Of a DNA stretch of 64,000 nt, positions 36,401 to 48,545 are shown piece after piece. The notes beneath the pieces are model-generated. The model did not search any database, had not been told where the DNA came from, and saw nothing but the letters and a program-made list of their open reading frames with translations. Where the stretch lies: positions 59,127,544 through 59,191,543 of the forward strand of contig NC_071354.1 of the NCBI RefSeq assembly GCF_943734655.1. Reading direction: 5' to 3'. Position 1 is the stretch's first letter. Each line of letters starts with the position of its first letter. Both the position numbers and the translations under genes were made by a program. Source of the DNA: Sabethes cyaneus (Eukaryota > Arthropoda > Insecta > Diptera > Culicidae).

Positions 36401-37824
36401 CCCAATCCCAATCCCAATCCCAATCCCAATCCCAATCCCAATCCCAATCCCAATCCCAATCCCAATCCCAATCCCAATCCCAATCCCAATCCCAATCCCA
36501 ATCCCAATCCCAATCCCAATCCCAATCCCAATCCCAATCCCAATCCCAATCCCAATCCCAATCCCAATCCCAATCCCAATCCCAATCCCAATCCCAATCC
36601 CAATCCCAATCCCAATCCCAATCCCAATCCCAATCCCAATCCCAATCCCAATCCCAATCCCAATCCCAATCCCAATCCCAATCCCAATCCCAATCCCAAT
36701 CCCAATCCCAATCCCAATCCCAATCCCAATCCCAATCCCAATCCCAATCCCAATCCCAATCCCAATCCCAATCCCAATCCCAATCCCAATCCCAATCCCA
36801 ATCCCAATCCCAATCCCAATCCCAATCCCAATCCCAATCCCAATCCCAATCCCAATCCCAATCCCAATCCCAATCCCAATCCCAATCCCTCCCAATCCCA
36901 ATCCCAATCCCAATCCCAATCCCAATCCCAATCCCAATCCCAATCCCAATCCCAATCCCAATCCCAATCCCAATCCCAATCCCAATCCCAATCCCAATCC
37001 CAATCCCAATCCCAATCCCAATCCCAATCCCAATCCCAATCCCAATCCCAATCCCAATCCCAATCCCAATCCCAATCCCAATCCCAATCCCAATCCCAAT
37101 CCCAATCCCAATCCCAATCCCAATCCCAATCCCAATCCCAATCCCAATCCCAATCCCAATCCCAATCCCAATCCCAATCCCAATCCCAATCCCAATCCCA
37201 ATCCCAATCCCAATCCCAATCCCAATCCCAATCCCAATCCCAATCCCAATCCCAATCCCAATCCCAATCCCAATCCCAATCCCAATCCCAATCCCAATCC
37301 CAATCCCAATCCCAATCCCAATCCCAATCCCAATCCCAATCCCAATCCCAATCCCAATCCCAATCCCAATCCCAATCCCAATCCCAATCCCAATCCCAAT
37401 CCCAATCCCAATCCCAATCCCAATCCCAATCCCAATCCCAATCCCAATCCCAATCCCAATCCCAATCCCAATCCCAATCCCAATCCCAATCCCAATCCCA
37501 ATCCCAATCCCAATCCCAATCCCAATCCCAATCCCAATCCCAATCCCAATCCCAATCCCAATCCCAATCCCAATCCCAATCCCAATCCCAATCCCAATCC
37601 CAATCCCAATCCCAATCCCAATCCCAATCCCAATCCCAATCCCAATCCCAATCCCAATCCCAATCCCAATCCCAATCCCAATCCCAATCCCAATCCCAAT
37701 CCCAATCCCAATCCCAATCCCAATCCCAATCCCAATCCCAATCCCAATCCCAATCCCAATCCCAATCCCAATCCCAATCCCAATCCCAATCCCAATCCCA
37801 ATCCCAATCCCAATCCCAATCCCA
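36401..37824. repeat. (CCCAAT)~236 hexanucleotide array
   Basis: 81 perfect CCCAAT copies (36,401-36,886), one shortened unit CCCT (36,887-36,890), then 155 perfect copies (36,891-37,820) and a partial CCCA. On the minus strand the unit is ATTGGG, with a GGG run every 6 bases. The single 2-bp loss shifts the reading phase, so the same strand encodes Pro-Asn before it and Ser-Gln after it in one frame. The 490-560-codon frames here are not genes. Confidence 0.97.
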
Positions 37825-40800
37825 CCAAACCAAATCAAACCAGCTATCCTCATCCAACTTGAACTTTTCAGCTGACGGCATCCAGTTTCCAGCCTTCTCA
37901 ATTTCGACAGAAAAAGCTTTTGTGAGCGTGAGAGGGCACTATATTTCCACACATTTGGGTTGGTAAGGGGAAATACCTGTCAACTTAGTGTCATTATGCT
38001 TCAAAAAGAGATCCAGTTGTTTCACTGTCCCTGATTTTTTTTACTAATAGTGATCTAAACTATTGAGTTTTACTAAAATAAGAGAGAATTCATTCGGATG
38101 TCGGATGGAATAAATGTAAAATAAATATAAATAAATAAATAAATCCTTTGACGATTTTTCGGCTTTTCAATCAAATGGATGTAGCAAACAATTGTTTTGT
38201 TTGTACTAATCCTACGTTTCGTCGATTTATTTCACCTTTTTTAAGGATTCAAGAATTGTACATTGATTTAGGTGGTTTTACTAGCTGTAACTTATGGTGG
38301 AACTTACAAAAGCTTAATCGTTTTTTGTCATATCTGTTTGTAGGATTCCCATTCTGCAACCTAATAACATGGCGTCTACTCTATACTATTTTTAAGGAGC
38401 TTGGGTTAACTTTCTGTCACTGTTTGAGAACTTTACTCACTGTGTTTTATTGAATTTGAATTTGAAACTTATTTTTTGTTTTGTTTGTACTTAAAATCTG
38501 GTCCATAAAGCGGGGGTTTGCGGTTTGTTTTACTCGGGTTACTCTGCGGATGGTGTGTTGTCTATCACTATTTCTAACTGACATCACTGTGACGTTTCTG
38601 TATTGAAATTATAACAAAAACGGACAAAGGCTGACAGTTTTGTCCTTGCTTATTAAATAATACAGTTAAACCATGTGTCCAAATATTTAATCATGTACTA
38701 AATATTTATCAAAGTCCATGCTTACACCTACAAAGCTCCAATTGACTTTATTGATTGTATAATAATTGGAATAATCTTAAGAATTCCTGCCCAGATTATA
38801 AAAGAAAAATGATTGATTGCTATTATCACAAAGTATTAAAACACTCCTTTTCTCCAAGCACTAAGTCGCATTTATCGTAACGGCACCTACCAGTACGAAA
38901 CTTCAGTGCAACGTACCATAGATCTAAAGTTAAAAATTGATTGTTCTTTTATAATAGATCATTATTAATTATGACGACCAACCACACAGTTTGCGTCGTG
39001 CTTATAGCAACAAAAAAAAAAGAAAAAGGAAAATACCTGCAAGCAGGATGTACCATCAAACAATTGAGTAAACACTTCCATCCTGGAAGAAAAGTTTTGC
39101 CTCGTGGAGCTAACAAAAAGAAATTTACAATCGCAGAATGAGGATAAAACGGATAAAAGGAGAGAAAACAAGTTTCCACAACCTGCCTTTCCTACCGACC
39201 GGGAACAGCGCGCGGTTGAAGCGAAAGAATACAAAAAAAGACAGACATTTCATCTGCAAGCTTAGGAGAACACTTTTCCATCTCCGATACAAATTGTTTC
39301 AGGAATTTTTCTCTTTTTCGGTTCTTTCTTCGTCATCAGCGTCAGCGCAGCACGGCCACCGCGACCGGCGGACCGACCACTTCATAGCAGGTTGAGCTGT
39401 TCGTTAGAGCACGAATTGCACGTCCACGATAAGTTTTTTTCCCTGAGCTATTTTAGCTCAGCTCTACTTATCCTTTCTGTTCTGTGCGGTTTTTTTTCGC
39501 GAACGGTTTTATTTGTTCATTTCGTTCATAACCGCTAAATTTGCCATTGCTTAGCATCGGATGGAATTTTGTTTCCTTATTGTGGAAGGTTTGATATTTT
39601 TTTCTCTGCCTCCGCCGGAGTGAATAGAAGGAGTTGCGAGAATTCTTGTTTCGCTTTCTTTTATTTGCATAGGAAAGTATTTCGAGCAGCGGATGCACCG
39701 ATGACTAAATCGCTTTATTACTTACAGTCAGCCAGTGTTAGCCAATCGACTTAAAGTGCACACTTTGCTTCTATTCAACCAGAAGTGGTGTGCAGTAACT
39801 TTGCGAATCTTTAAACCTCGCACCGAAAGGCTACAAGTATGTGCCGTCAGATAGTACTGGAGTCTGAAGGATACCGGACTAAAATGAACTCAGCCGTGGA
39901 AAGCTTTTTGCATGATTCAATTAAAAGGGTCTCTCGTCATTTTCTTTGAAATGGCTGCTATTTTAATGCAGAGAGGCAAGCGCCCGCGGGTAAGCACTTG
40001 CTAGTAAATGGGGAGGAAAATGTTTGTTTACATTAGCTGCCTGGGTACTGGCTGGCATGTTTGCGTGGGCACGATTATATTCGACGTTTCGCTCTATGGT
40101 CGCCTGGCGACGACGACGACGACGACGACGAGAGCACGGTGAGGTGACAGTGCGGGGTGAGGTGACAGTGCGGATAAAATAAAGTATGGCTTGAAGTGGT
40201 TTGTGTTGTTGACAAATAATGGGTGAAAGGGAAAAATAATCCTAGTCTTTAGAGAGCTACCTATGCTATGGTGCTTTCAATTGGCCTTGCTCTATTTATA
40301 ATGTTTCGTTCAATGTTACAGCCGCGAAGGCGCCAAAAATTTGTTTTGTGTTTTGGGATAAACAACTTATTTCGACAATATTGTAGCTCTCGATTCGGCT
40401 ATCAACACTGGAAATAACGTTCATTCATAAAAATGAAAATAAATTAAAAAATTCCCATCAAGAAAGGGTAAAAAAGCATAGCAGAACCTGGGTTCTGCAT
40501 TCCATTTTTCGAAACTCGATCTTTTTTATGTTTTTTATTCAACATAATTCGTGACCAGGTGATAGAAAAGAAGACAATTACGGAACTTGAGCTATGATCC
40601 TGTTGATTCTAAAAATCTTTCCCGCTATCTGCAACATCTGTTAGTCCAGTGAGGTAAAAAATATTATATTTAATAATCAACTGAAATTTTGATTTGAACT
40701 GTGAAAAATAAAAATAAAATAATTATTATTTATTCTTGATCATCTTAGTAGAACTCCTGAATCGACAAGATTTGGAGTGGAGTTAAAGGGTTTCTGGTTA

Positions 40801-41907
40801 TTCCAACGAAAAATGGAACGCATGTTATTTTGTTCTCACAAAATCGGAAAGCTTTAAGTGCTGCTGATTAACTAACAAGGCCACATCATTAATTTGTAAT
40901 AAAGGGGACGCATGGTTACTTTTCAGAAATAGTCAATTTCTAAAGATTCTCTCGCTGTTTGAAAAATTCTAAAAAGTACCAATAAAAATGTATTATAACT
41001 ATAACTCTATTACACTAAACCAAAAATAGGAGGCTCGGTTGCAAAAATCAAAATCGATCTGTGGCTCGGATATTTTTCAGCTTTAATCAAATTTCAAGTT
41101 TTTTGCCGGAGTAATATTATTCTAGCATAGTTTGAGATGTTAATTTGAAAATTTAACCAGATTGAAGATAATATTAATTTGTCAGAAATTGTGGAAATTG
41201 AGTTTGTTGAAGACAGATTTTTTTCGTCCATACAAAATACATGGGAAAGTTGTTGTTTTTGTTAAGTTGAAAATATGACAAAATTACCGCGTTTAGTTTC
41301 GTGCAACTTTCTCTGTTTCTTGGGAAATTGGATGACCATCTGCGCTTCAATGGGCCAGCAATATTTATCTGGTATCGGGCTTAATATACCTAGGTTTCAT
41401 TATTCATTATAATGCAGAATGACTTGTGAGCCACTTCCTGTACGACTTCCTTGTGTGAGTTTTGACCACCGTATTTTGTTTGGGATGCGATTCAATGCCT
41501 TCTGAACTTGGTACATGTATAGTCTAGAGCGAGCCATTGTTTTTTTGTACTAAACAAACTTAACCTTAATTTTCGTCTTTTTTGTCACATCCCGAATCGA
41601 AATATTGGGTAGACGCTTGGATTGATTGACTAGCATCCTGGTCTTGTTCATGTCTTAGCCGTGTTTTCTGTACCATCCTTCCGTTTTGTGCTTTGATGCT
41701 CCTTATTCTAAATTTTATAGGCCAGGTTGAATAACACGGATAACACATAAAAAGGATGTATTTAAAATAAATACAGAAAACTATGGAAATGTTGTGGTTG
41801 AGGCACCTTTTGGCATTCGCCCATAACTTCCGTTTCAAAAGGAATTACGGAAATCGAAATACAGCGTTGCAAAGGTCCAAGAATAAGGAATCCTTTTGAA
41901 AAATAAG
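37825..41907. other. Unique-looking non-coding DNA with small microsatellites
   Basis: No recognised gene or transposon. Small simple repeats: (AAAT)n near 38,115-38,143; (GAC)n at 40,109-40,130, followed by a tandem duplication of GGTGAGGTGACAGTGCGG (40,139-40,174). The 39.1-40.2 kb part is GC-richer. Short frames lack known motifs. Confidence 0.35.
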
Positions 41908-42254
41908 GGGGGCTCCCATATACAAATGAAATACAAATTTCATCATTACTAGAGAACTAATCAAGCGATTGGAACCAAATTTGGCAAGTGGGTGTTTTTG
42001 AAGGCAAGAATTTTTTCTATGGTGAACTTAGACCCGTCCGCTCTTTAGGAAAGGAATTATGACACCTCTCCCCTTTAAAAAGGATGGGGGGGGCTTCTAT
42101 ACAAATGAAATACAAATTTCCTGATAACTTGAGAACTAATCAAGGAAATGGAATCAAATCTGGTATGTGGAGCTTTAGGGGGCAGAAATTTTTTCTATGG
42201 TGAATTATGACCCCTCCCCCTTTTAATAGGGATGGCTCCCATATAAATGAAATA
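41908..42254 (+). mobile_element. Helitron-body fragment (plus orientation)
   Basis: About two and a half of the ~145-bp units of Helitron copies B-D (AGAACTAATCAAGC, AATTTGGCAAGTGGGTGTTT, TTTTTTCTATGGTGAA). It is cut at 42,254, where the TA element below starts within the phrase ATAAATGAAATA. Confidence 0.7.
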
Positions 42255-42963
42255 CAGTGGTTTACCGATTTTATCTAACCATCCGAAAATTTTTGGTAGA
42301 TATATTTGGAAAGTAGACAAATTTGGGGAAAAATAAATTGCTCCAAAATAATTTAAATGAACGAAAAATATTGTTAATGTTGACCATTTTCTTCAATTGT
42401 GTATTATTTCAGCGTAATTTTGCGCATAGAGCTCATTTTATTCATACCAACCATTAGCCATAATGCACGTCAACTCAGCATATTATGAAAAAAGACATAT
42501 CGAAATTTAAAATTGTTTCGATTCTATTCAAATTTTGTCTACTTATTCCTTAGCAGTAAATTTTAGAACCGTATTTGTATTTGGCACTTGGGGTTCTCTT
42601 TTCTGAGACAGTGTGGTCCCAAAAGTTACCATTTTTTCCACTTTTCTATCTTTAAAAATTCATAACTTTTGATCTATTGAACCGATTTGAATGATGTTAA
42701 TACCAAATGAAAAGTGTTTTAATGAGCTTTTCAAAAAAAATATTGACTGAAGCCCAGTTTTTTTATTATCGCAAAAACATTGAAAACATTCACGTTTTGT
42801 GTTTACATGGTGTGTAGACCAAAGAAACTCTAAGTTTTCGTATAGTGTTGAGAATACAATTAAGACGCATGGTTTTTGTTTTTACTTGTAATAAAAGGGT
42901 TTTTTGACAAAGAAATGTGTCTCTAAAATAAAACGCCATGCGAGTCCATTACATTTTCATATC
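42255..42963 (+). mobile_element. Truncated Tc1/mariner/pogo-type element (relative of 26.0-27.8 kb)
   Basis: TA precedes the end CAGTGGTTTACCGATTTTA, and the next ~700 bp match the right half of the 26,016-27,783 element in inverted orientation. Similarity stops at about 42,963, so the other terminus is missing. This copy lacks the nested MITE and gives the empty-site sequence for it. It appears inserted into the Helitron-type fragment on its left. Confidence 0.72.
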
Positions 42964-43521
42964 TTCCAGGTCCGGAGAGGGTTTCTTTTCTGATTCAAGC
43001 ACAGAACCGATTTCGGAGGAACTTGTCCGGGACCTGGAATCGGCCATATGGCCTCTGAAAGACATGAGATGATCGCCAATCGCTATCTTATCGAATGCTG
43101 ATGTTTTTTGATATGCGACACGACATGCTTTACTGAAGCTGAAATACCCCGTTACGGGAACCGGTTCCGGATTTATAGTGTCCCCCCGGATCCGGATGGC
43201 GCGCACCATGGCTCATAACTGCGGCAAAGTAACTGATATGTCCACAGTCGATGATATGTTTTCAAAAATCAACAGATTTCAAACAAATTTTAGATATTTG
43301 GCAACTTTATCTAAAAAAGCCACATCTCGGTCCCCCTACGAACTCCGGAATAACTCCGGGACCATATGGCATATGGCCATTATCTATAGATATTATGAAA
43401 ATAGAAAATATTTTCGGCAAAACTCCCAAATTTGGTGAAAAAATATTGAAAAATCAACAAGTTATGGCCATTTTAGTGAATTTTGCGGCGCTAAAAATGA
43501 TGTAGACCTTAGAGGGGTTAA
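42964..43521. other. Unassigned, probably repetitive
   Basis: Contains self-similar phrases such as GGAACCGGTTCC and ACTCCGGAATAACTCCGG, and an 86-codon minus-strand frame (43,209-42,949) with no motif I recognise. Squeezed between a truncated DNA element and a Helitron, so likely another transposon scrap. Confidence 0.3.
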
Positions 43522-45741
43522 TCTATACCTATAAAGAAGGATTTCTATCTGTCTGTCTGTCTGTCTGTCTGTCCGTATGTTCCTTATAGAATCGAAAACT
43601 ACTGAGCCAATCGGCATGAAAATATGCATGTAGAGGTTTTTTGGGGCCAGGAAAGGTTTTAGTGATGGTTAGAAACCCCTCCCCCCACTAAGAGGGTGGG
43701 CTCCCATACAAATGAAACACAAATTTCTGCATAACTCGACAACTAATCAAGCAAATAGAACAAAATTTGGCATGTGGGTTTTTTTCGGTGACAAGAATTT
43801 ATTCTACGGTAAATTGAGACCCCTCCCCTCTTCATAAGGGGAATTATAACTCCTCTCTTCTTTAAAAGGGGGGGACTTCCATACAAATTTCCTCATAACT
43901 CGAGAACTAATCAAGCAAATGGAACCAAATTTGGCATGTGAAGGTTTTCGATGGCAAGAATATTTTCTATAGTAAATTAGGACCCCTCCCCACTTTAAGA
44001 CGGGGGGCTCCTGTACCACAGAAACACAATTTTCCTCATAACTCGAGAAGTAATTAAGCAAATGGAACCAAATTTGGCATGTGAGTGTTTATGGAGACAA
44101 AAATTTTTTCTAAGATGAATTGGGACCCCTCCCCGTTTTAGGAGGGGGGGATCCTATACACATGAAATACAAATTTCCTCATAACTGAAGAACTAATCAA
44201 GCAAATGGAACAAAATTTGGCATGTGAAAGTTTTCGAGGGCAAGAATATTTTCTATGGTAAATAAGGACCCCTCTCCACTTTAAGAGGGGGAGTTCCTAT
44301 ACAAACGATATACAAATTTCCTCATAACTCGAGAACTAATCAAGCAAATGGAAAAAAATTTGGCACGTGGGTGTTTTTGGAGACAAAATTTTTTTCTATG
44401 ATGAATTGAGACCCCTCCCCATTTTAGGAAGGGGGGCTCCTATACAAATGAAATGCAAATTTCCTCATAACTCTAGAATTAGTCAAGCAAATGGAACCAA
44501 ATTTGGCATGTGAAAGTTTCCTAGGACATGAATATTTTCTATGGTGAATTAGACCCCCTCCTCACTTTAAGAGGCGGGGGTTCCTATACAAACGAAATAC
44601 AAATTTCCTTATAACTCGAGAGCTAATCAATCAAATGGAACCAAATTTGACACGTGGGTGTTTTTGGAGACAAAATTTTTTTCTATGATGAACTGGGACC
44701 CCTCTTCACTTTAGGAGGGGGGGGGGGGGCTCCTATACAAATGAAATACAAATTTCCTCATAACTCGAGAGCTAATCAAGCAAATGAAACCAAATTTGGC
44801 GTGTGAAAGTTTTCGAGGGCAAGAATATTTTCTATGGTGAATTAGAATCCCTCCCAACTTTAAGAGGAGGGGCTCCTATACAAACGATATACAAATTTCC
44901 TCATAACTCGAGAACTAATCAAGCAAATGGAAAAAAATTTGACACGTGGGTGTTTTTGGAGACAAAATTTTTTTCTATGATGAACTGGGACCCCTCCTCA
45001 CTTTAGGAGGGGGGGGGGGCTCCTATACAAATGAAATACAAATTTCCTCATAACTCGAGAGCTAATCAAGCAAATGAAACCAAATTTGGCATGTGAAAGT
45101 TTTCGAGGGCAAGAATATTTTCTATGGTGAATTAGAACCCCTCCCAACTTTAGGAGGAAGGGCTCCTATACAAATGAAATTCAAATTTCCTCATAACTCG
45201 AGAACTAATCAAGCAAATAGAACCAAATTTGGCATGTGAAGGTTACTGGAGGCAAAAATATTTTCTATGGTGAATTAGGACCCCTCCCAACTTTAAGAGG
45301 GGGTGCTTCTACACAAATGAAATACAAATTTGCTCATAATTCGAGACCTAATCAAGCAAATGGAACCATATTTGGCATGTGGGAGATTTTGGAGTCTTGA
45401 ATTTATTTTACGATAGTTAGAGACCTCTCACCCCTGTGGTAGGGGGATATGGACTCTCATACAAATAAAACAGAAATTTTTGCGAAACTCAAAAACTAAT
45501 CGAACTCGAGAAATTCGAGACTCTTCCATAAAACATTAGTCAATACAAGACCACAAAAACTATCTATAGTAACAGGATCATTCAGGACGAGACGGTCGCG
45601 AGTGTTGCCGGTGACCCGCCGTCGGAAGCGCCGCCCACTGGGGGGCTTGCAAAACTCGAGATTGTGACAAAGATCATCCGAGATTCATGATTTATGTACA
45701 ACACAGGTTAATTTGTGGCAATACGAAGTATGTCGGGTCAT
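43522..45741 (+). mobile_element. Non-autonomous Helitron (copy B)
   Basis: Starts TCTATACCTATAAAGAAGG after an A, followed by a (CTGT)n run and CCTTATAGAATCGAAAACTA. The 3' part shares with copy A the GC-rich patch (about 45,590-45,650) and the terminal phrase GGCAATACGAAGTATGTCGG, then GTCATCTCG instead of GTCAGCTAG, so the end is mutated or lost. The interior is an expanded array of ~145-bp units. No Rep/helicase frame. Confidence 0.68.
43880..45400 (+). repeat. ~145-bp tandem units with alternating two-type order
   Basis: About eleven units share CCTCATAACTCGAGAACTAAT and a run of C/G, at a spacing of about 145 bp. They fall into type X (GTGAAAGTTTTCGAGGGCAA then GAATATTTTCTATGG) and type Y (GTGGGTGTTTTTGGAGACAA then TTTTTTTCTATGATG). 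From 43,938 to 45,095 these alternate X-Y without a break, giving a higher-order unit of about 290 bp. The last two units differ from both. Confidence 0.8.
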
Positions 45742-45745
45742 CTCG

Positions 45746-46732
45746 TGTTTTATGAAAGAGTCTAAAACTTCTCGAGTTCGATTAGTTTTTGAGTTACGCA
45801 AAAGTTTCTGTTTTATTTGTATGAGAGTCCTTATCCCCCTACCCAGGGATGAGGGATCTCAAACCATCATTAAAAGAAACCCTGCCTGCAAAACCCCCCA
45901 CATTCCAAATAAGGTTCCATTTGCTTGATTACTTCTCGCGTTATGAGGAAAACTTATGAGGAAACGTTATGAGGTATTTCATTTGTTTGGGAGCCCCCCT
46001 CCTAAAAAGGGAGAGGGGTCATAATTCATCATAGAAAAAATTCATGCCTCCAAAAACACCCACATGCCAAATATGGTTCCACTTGATTAATTAGTTCTCG
46101 AGTTATGCGGAAATTGGTATTTCATTTGTATAGGAGCCCCCCCCCCTCCTGAAGCGAGAAGAGGTTTCAATTCACCATAGAAAAATTCTTGTCTCCAAAA
46201 ACACCCACATGTTAAATTTTGTTCCATTTACGTAATTAGTTCTCGAGTTTTGAGGAAATTTGTATTTCATTTGTATGGGAGCCCTCCCTCCTAAAAAGAT
46301 AAGGGGTCCTAATTCATCATAGAAAAAATTCATGTCTCCAAAAACACCCTCTTGCCCAATATAATATTTGATTAATTAATTCTCGAGTTATGAGGAAATT
46401 TGTATTTCATTTGTATAGGAGCCCCCCCCCCCTCTCCTAAAGTGGGGAGGGGTCTCAATTCACCATAGAAAAAATTCTTGTCTCCAAAAATACCCACATG
46501 TGAAATTTTTTTCCATTTGCTTGATTTGTTCTCGAGTTATGCAGAAATTGGTGTTTCATCTGTTTGGGAGCCCCCCCTCTTAGTGGGGGAAGGGGTCTCT
46601 AACCGTCATAAGAACCTTCCCTGGCCCCAAAAACCCCTTTATGCAAATTTTCACGCCGATCGGTTAAGTAGTTTTCGATTCTATAAGGAACATTCGGGCA
46701 GACAGACAGAAATCCATTTTTATGGGTATAGA
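45746..46732 (-). mobile_element. Helitron (copy C), 3'-truncated
   Basis: On the minus strand it starts TCTATACCCATAAAAATGG at 46,732 and carries the usual ~145-bp units. The other side meets copy B at about 45,745, matching copy A from its TTTTATGAGTCTAAAA phrase (near 20,995) onward, so the CTAG terminus is absent. It lies head-to-head with copy D. Confidence 0.65.
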
Positions 46733-47434
46733 TGAATTTCTGTCTGTCTGTCTGTAAGTTCCTCATAGATTCGGAAACTACTGAACCGATCGGCGTAAAA
46801 ATTTGCATGCAGGGGTTTTTGGAGCCGCAGAAGGTTGCTATGATGGCTGGAGACCTCTCCCTCCACTAAGAGGGGGGGGAGCTAATCAAGCAAATGGAAC
46901 AAAATTTGGCAAGTGGGTGTTTTAGGAGACAAAATTTTTTACTATGGTTAATTAAGACCCCTCTCCTCTTTAGGAAGCGAATTATGACTCCTCCCTCTTT
47001 CAAGAGAGGGGGCTCCCATACAAATGAAATACAAATTTCCTCATAACTCGAGAACTAATCAAGCAAATGGAACTAAATTTGGCATAACCCCAGCGAAATG
47101 GTGCTTTCCACGAAAACATTTTCCGTGAAATGGTACATCCCACGTAAGGTTTTTCGTGAAATGGTATTCCCCGTTATGGTCAATCGAGAAATGGGGTTCC
47201 ACAAAATGGTATTTGGCGAAATGTTATATAATCATAGCGAATCTTTTAATGCTATCCGCTTTATTTATCAGGCTAAGCAATGGGAGGAGTTGTTTTCTAC
47301 TTTACTGTGTGCCATATTTGTGTATTAAACCACCCATGAACTCCTCAGAAACCTGCACTCCGAGATACGAGATTCACGATTTATGTACAACACAGTTTAA
47401 TTTGTGGCAATACGAAGTTTGTCGGGTCAGCTAG
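46733..47434 (+). mobile_element. Helitron (copy D)
   Basis: Starts directly next to copy C with ATTTCTGTCTGTCTGTCTG and ends GTTTGTCGGGTCAGCTAG followed by T, an intact 3' terminus. The proper TC start is missing or shared with copy C. The 3' half carries the CGAAATGGTA-type motif block (47,090-47,225) also seen in copy A. Confidence 0.68.
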
Positions 47435-47439
47435 TGAAA

Positions 47440-47711
47440 TATAAATTTCCTATCAGTGGTGAATTTTCGCGCAGTACAAATGACTCTGCGACCATCCTCG
47501 CTGCTGACCAACCGCTTTCACAGTACTGAATTTGGCCGCAATGAACCGATTGCATCGTGTACTAGAACGTTCAGTCGTGTTGAACAATATTTCGAATTTG
47601 GTGAACTTTTGCATAAATTTAAGCGAATGATTACAAGCTCTAGACTGACTGACTGAAGACTGACAAGTCAGATGAATTTTAAAATAATGAACAAATAAAG
47701 AAAATAAAGAG
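47440..47711 (+). pseudogene. 3' end of a Jockey-like LINE
   Basis: A short frame ending at 47,656 reads FHSTEFGRNEPIASCTRTF, then FEFGELLHKFKRMI and a stop, resembling the C-terminal tail of Jockey-group proteins. An A-rich 3' region with AATAAAG follows. It interrupts a Helitron unit: AAATTTCCT on its left and GAGAACTAATCAAGC on its right belong together. No target duplication seen. Confidence 0.55.
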
Positions 47712-48112
47712 AACTAATCAAGCAAATGGAACCAGATTTGTCATGTAGGAATTTTGTAGGCAATAAGTTTCGTATGGTGAATTATAATCCCTCCACCCTT
47801 TAAGAGGGGGGGGGTCTCCCATACAAATGAAATTAAAATTTCCTCATATCTCGAGAACTAATCAAGGAAATGGAACCAAAATATGCATGTGGGGGTTTTT
47901 GGAGGCAAGATTTTTTTCTATGATGAATTATGACCCCTTACCTTTTTAGGAGGCGGGGCTCCCATACAAATGAAATACGAATTTCCTCATAACTCGAGAA
48001 CTAATCAACCAAATGGAACCAAATTTGGCTTGTGGGATTTTTTGAGGCAGGATTTTATTCTATGGTGAATTAGGACCCCTGCCTTCTTTAAGAAGGGGGG
48101 AACCCATACAAA
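47712..48112 (+). mobile_element. Helitron-body fragment
   Basis: About two and a half ~145-bp units (AGAACTAATCAAGCAAATGG, then C/G-run, then ACAAATGAAAT). It continues the unit interrupted by the LINE tail on its left. No terminal motif. Confidence 0.68.
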
Positions 48113-48230
48113 TATGCAGTTTACATTAGTCTCGGATCTAATGATCAAATATAGTCCTACGACATCCTTTCGTACAACCCTTATGGCTATATACCTTGTA
48201 TTTTTTTATTTACTCGTATTCGTATACCCA
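48113..48230. repeat. Dispersed repeat, copy 2 (GTAGGACTATAT family)
   Basis: Reverse-complement relative of 25,855-25,965; see the shared CATCCTTTCGTACAACCCTT and ATGATCAAATATAGTCCTAC phrases. Confidence 0.6.
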
Positions 48231-48259
48231 TATCTCTCTATGCGGTCATGACGTTAACT

Positions 48260-48545
48260 ATTTTGTAAAGAGAGGAAGTGTCTGATACGAAGAATGATTA
48301 ATTGGTTGAACTAGAAAATTTCGATTTAGATCAAAAATTAATTGGGTTGTGCAGTGGCAGGCGGGGCTCGCATTCATGAACTTTCAGTTAGTACCCGAAT
48401 GTTTTACTCACTAAACTACTACTGCCCGTTATATTAGGTAGTCCACCTGCCATTGCACAACTTAATATATATTCGGTCTATGTAAAAAATTTCCAGTTCA
48501 TGCCATTAATCATTCTTTGCATCACACACTTCCTCCCTTTACAAC
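48260..48545. repeat. Fold-back repeat with tRNA-like core
   Basis: Left arm about 48,260-48,365 and right arm about 48,445-48,545 are reverse complements at roughly 75-80% identity (AAGAATGATTAATT against its partner, and TTGTGCAGTGGCAGG against CCTGCCATTGCACAA). The loop, read on the minus strand, contains TAGTTTAGTGAGTAAA and AGTTCATGAATGCGAG, weak pol III A- and B-box matches. Its architecture resembles that of 54,722-55,103. Confidence 0.6.

Noticed and set aside
36401..37824. Interstitial telomere
   Set aside because: The unit ATTGGG is not the TTAGG repeat of insects, and many Diptera lack such telomeres; sequence alone does not support a telomere call.
36281..37966. Open frames of 490-560 codons on both strands
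   Set aside because: They are produced by the CCCAAT array, whose 6-bp unit keeps every frame open; the repeat, not coding selection, explains them.
43880..45400. CRISPR-like array of regularly spaced repeats
   Set aside because: The whole ~145-bp unit repeats, with no unique spacers, and the setting is eukaryotic.
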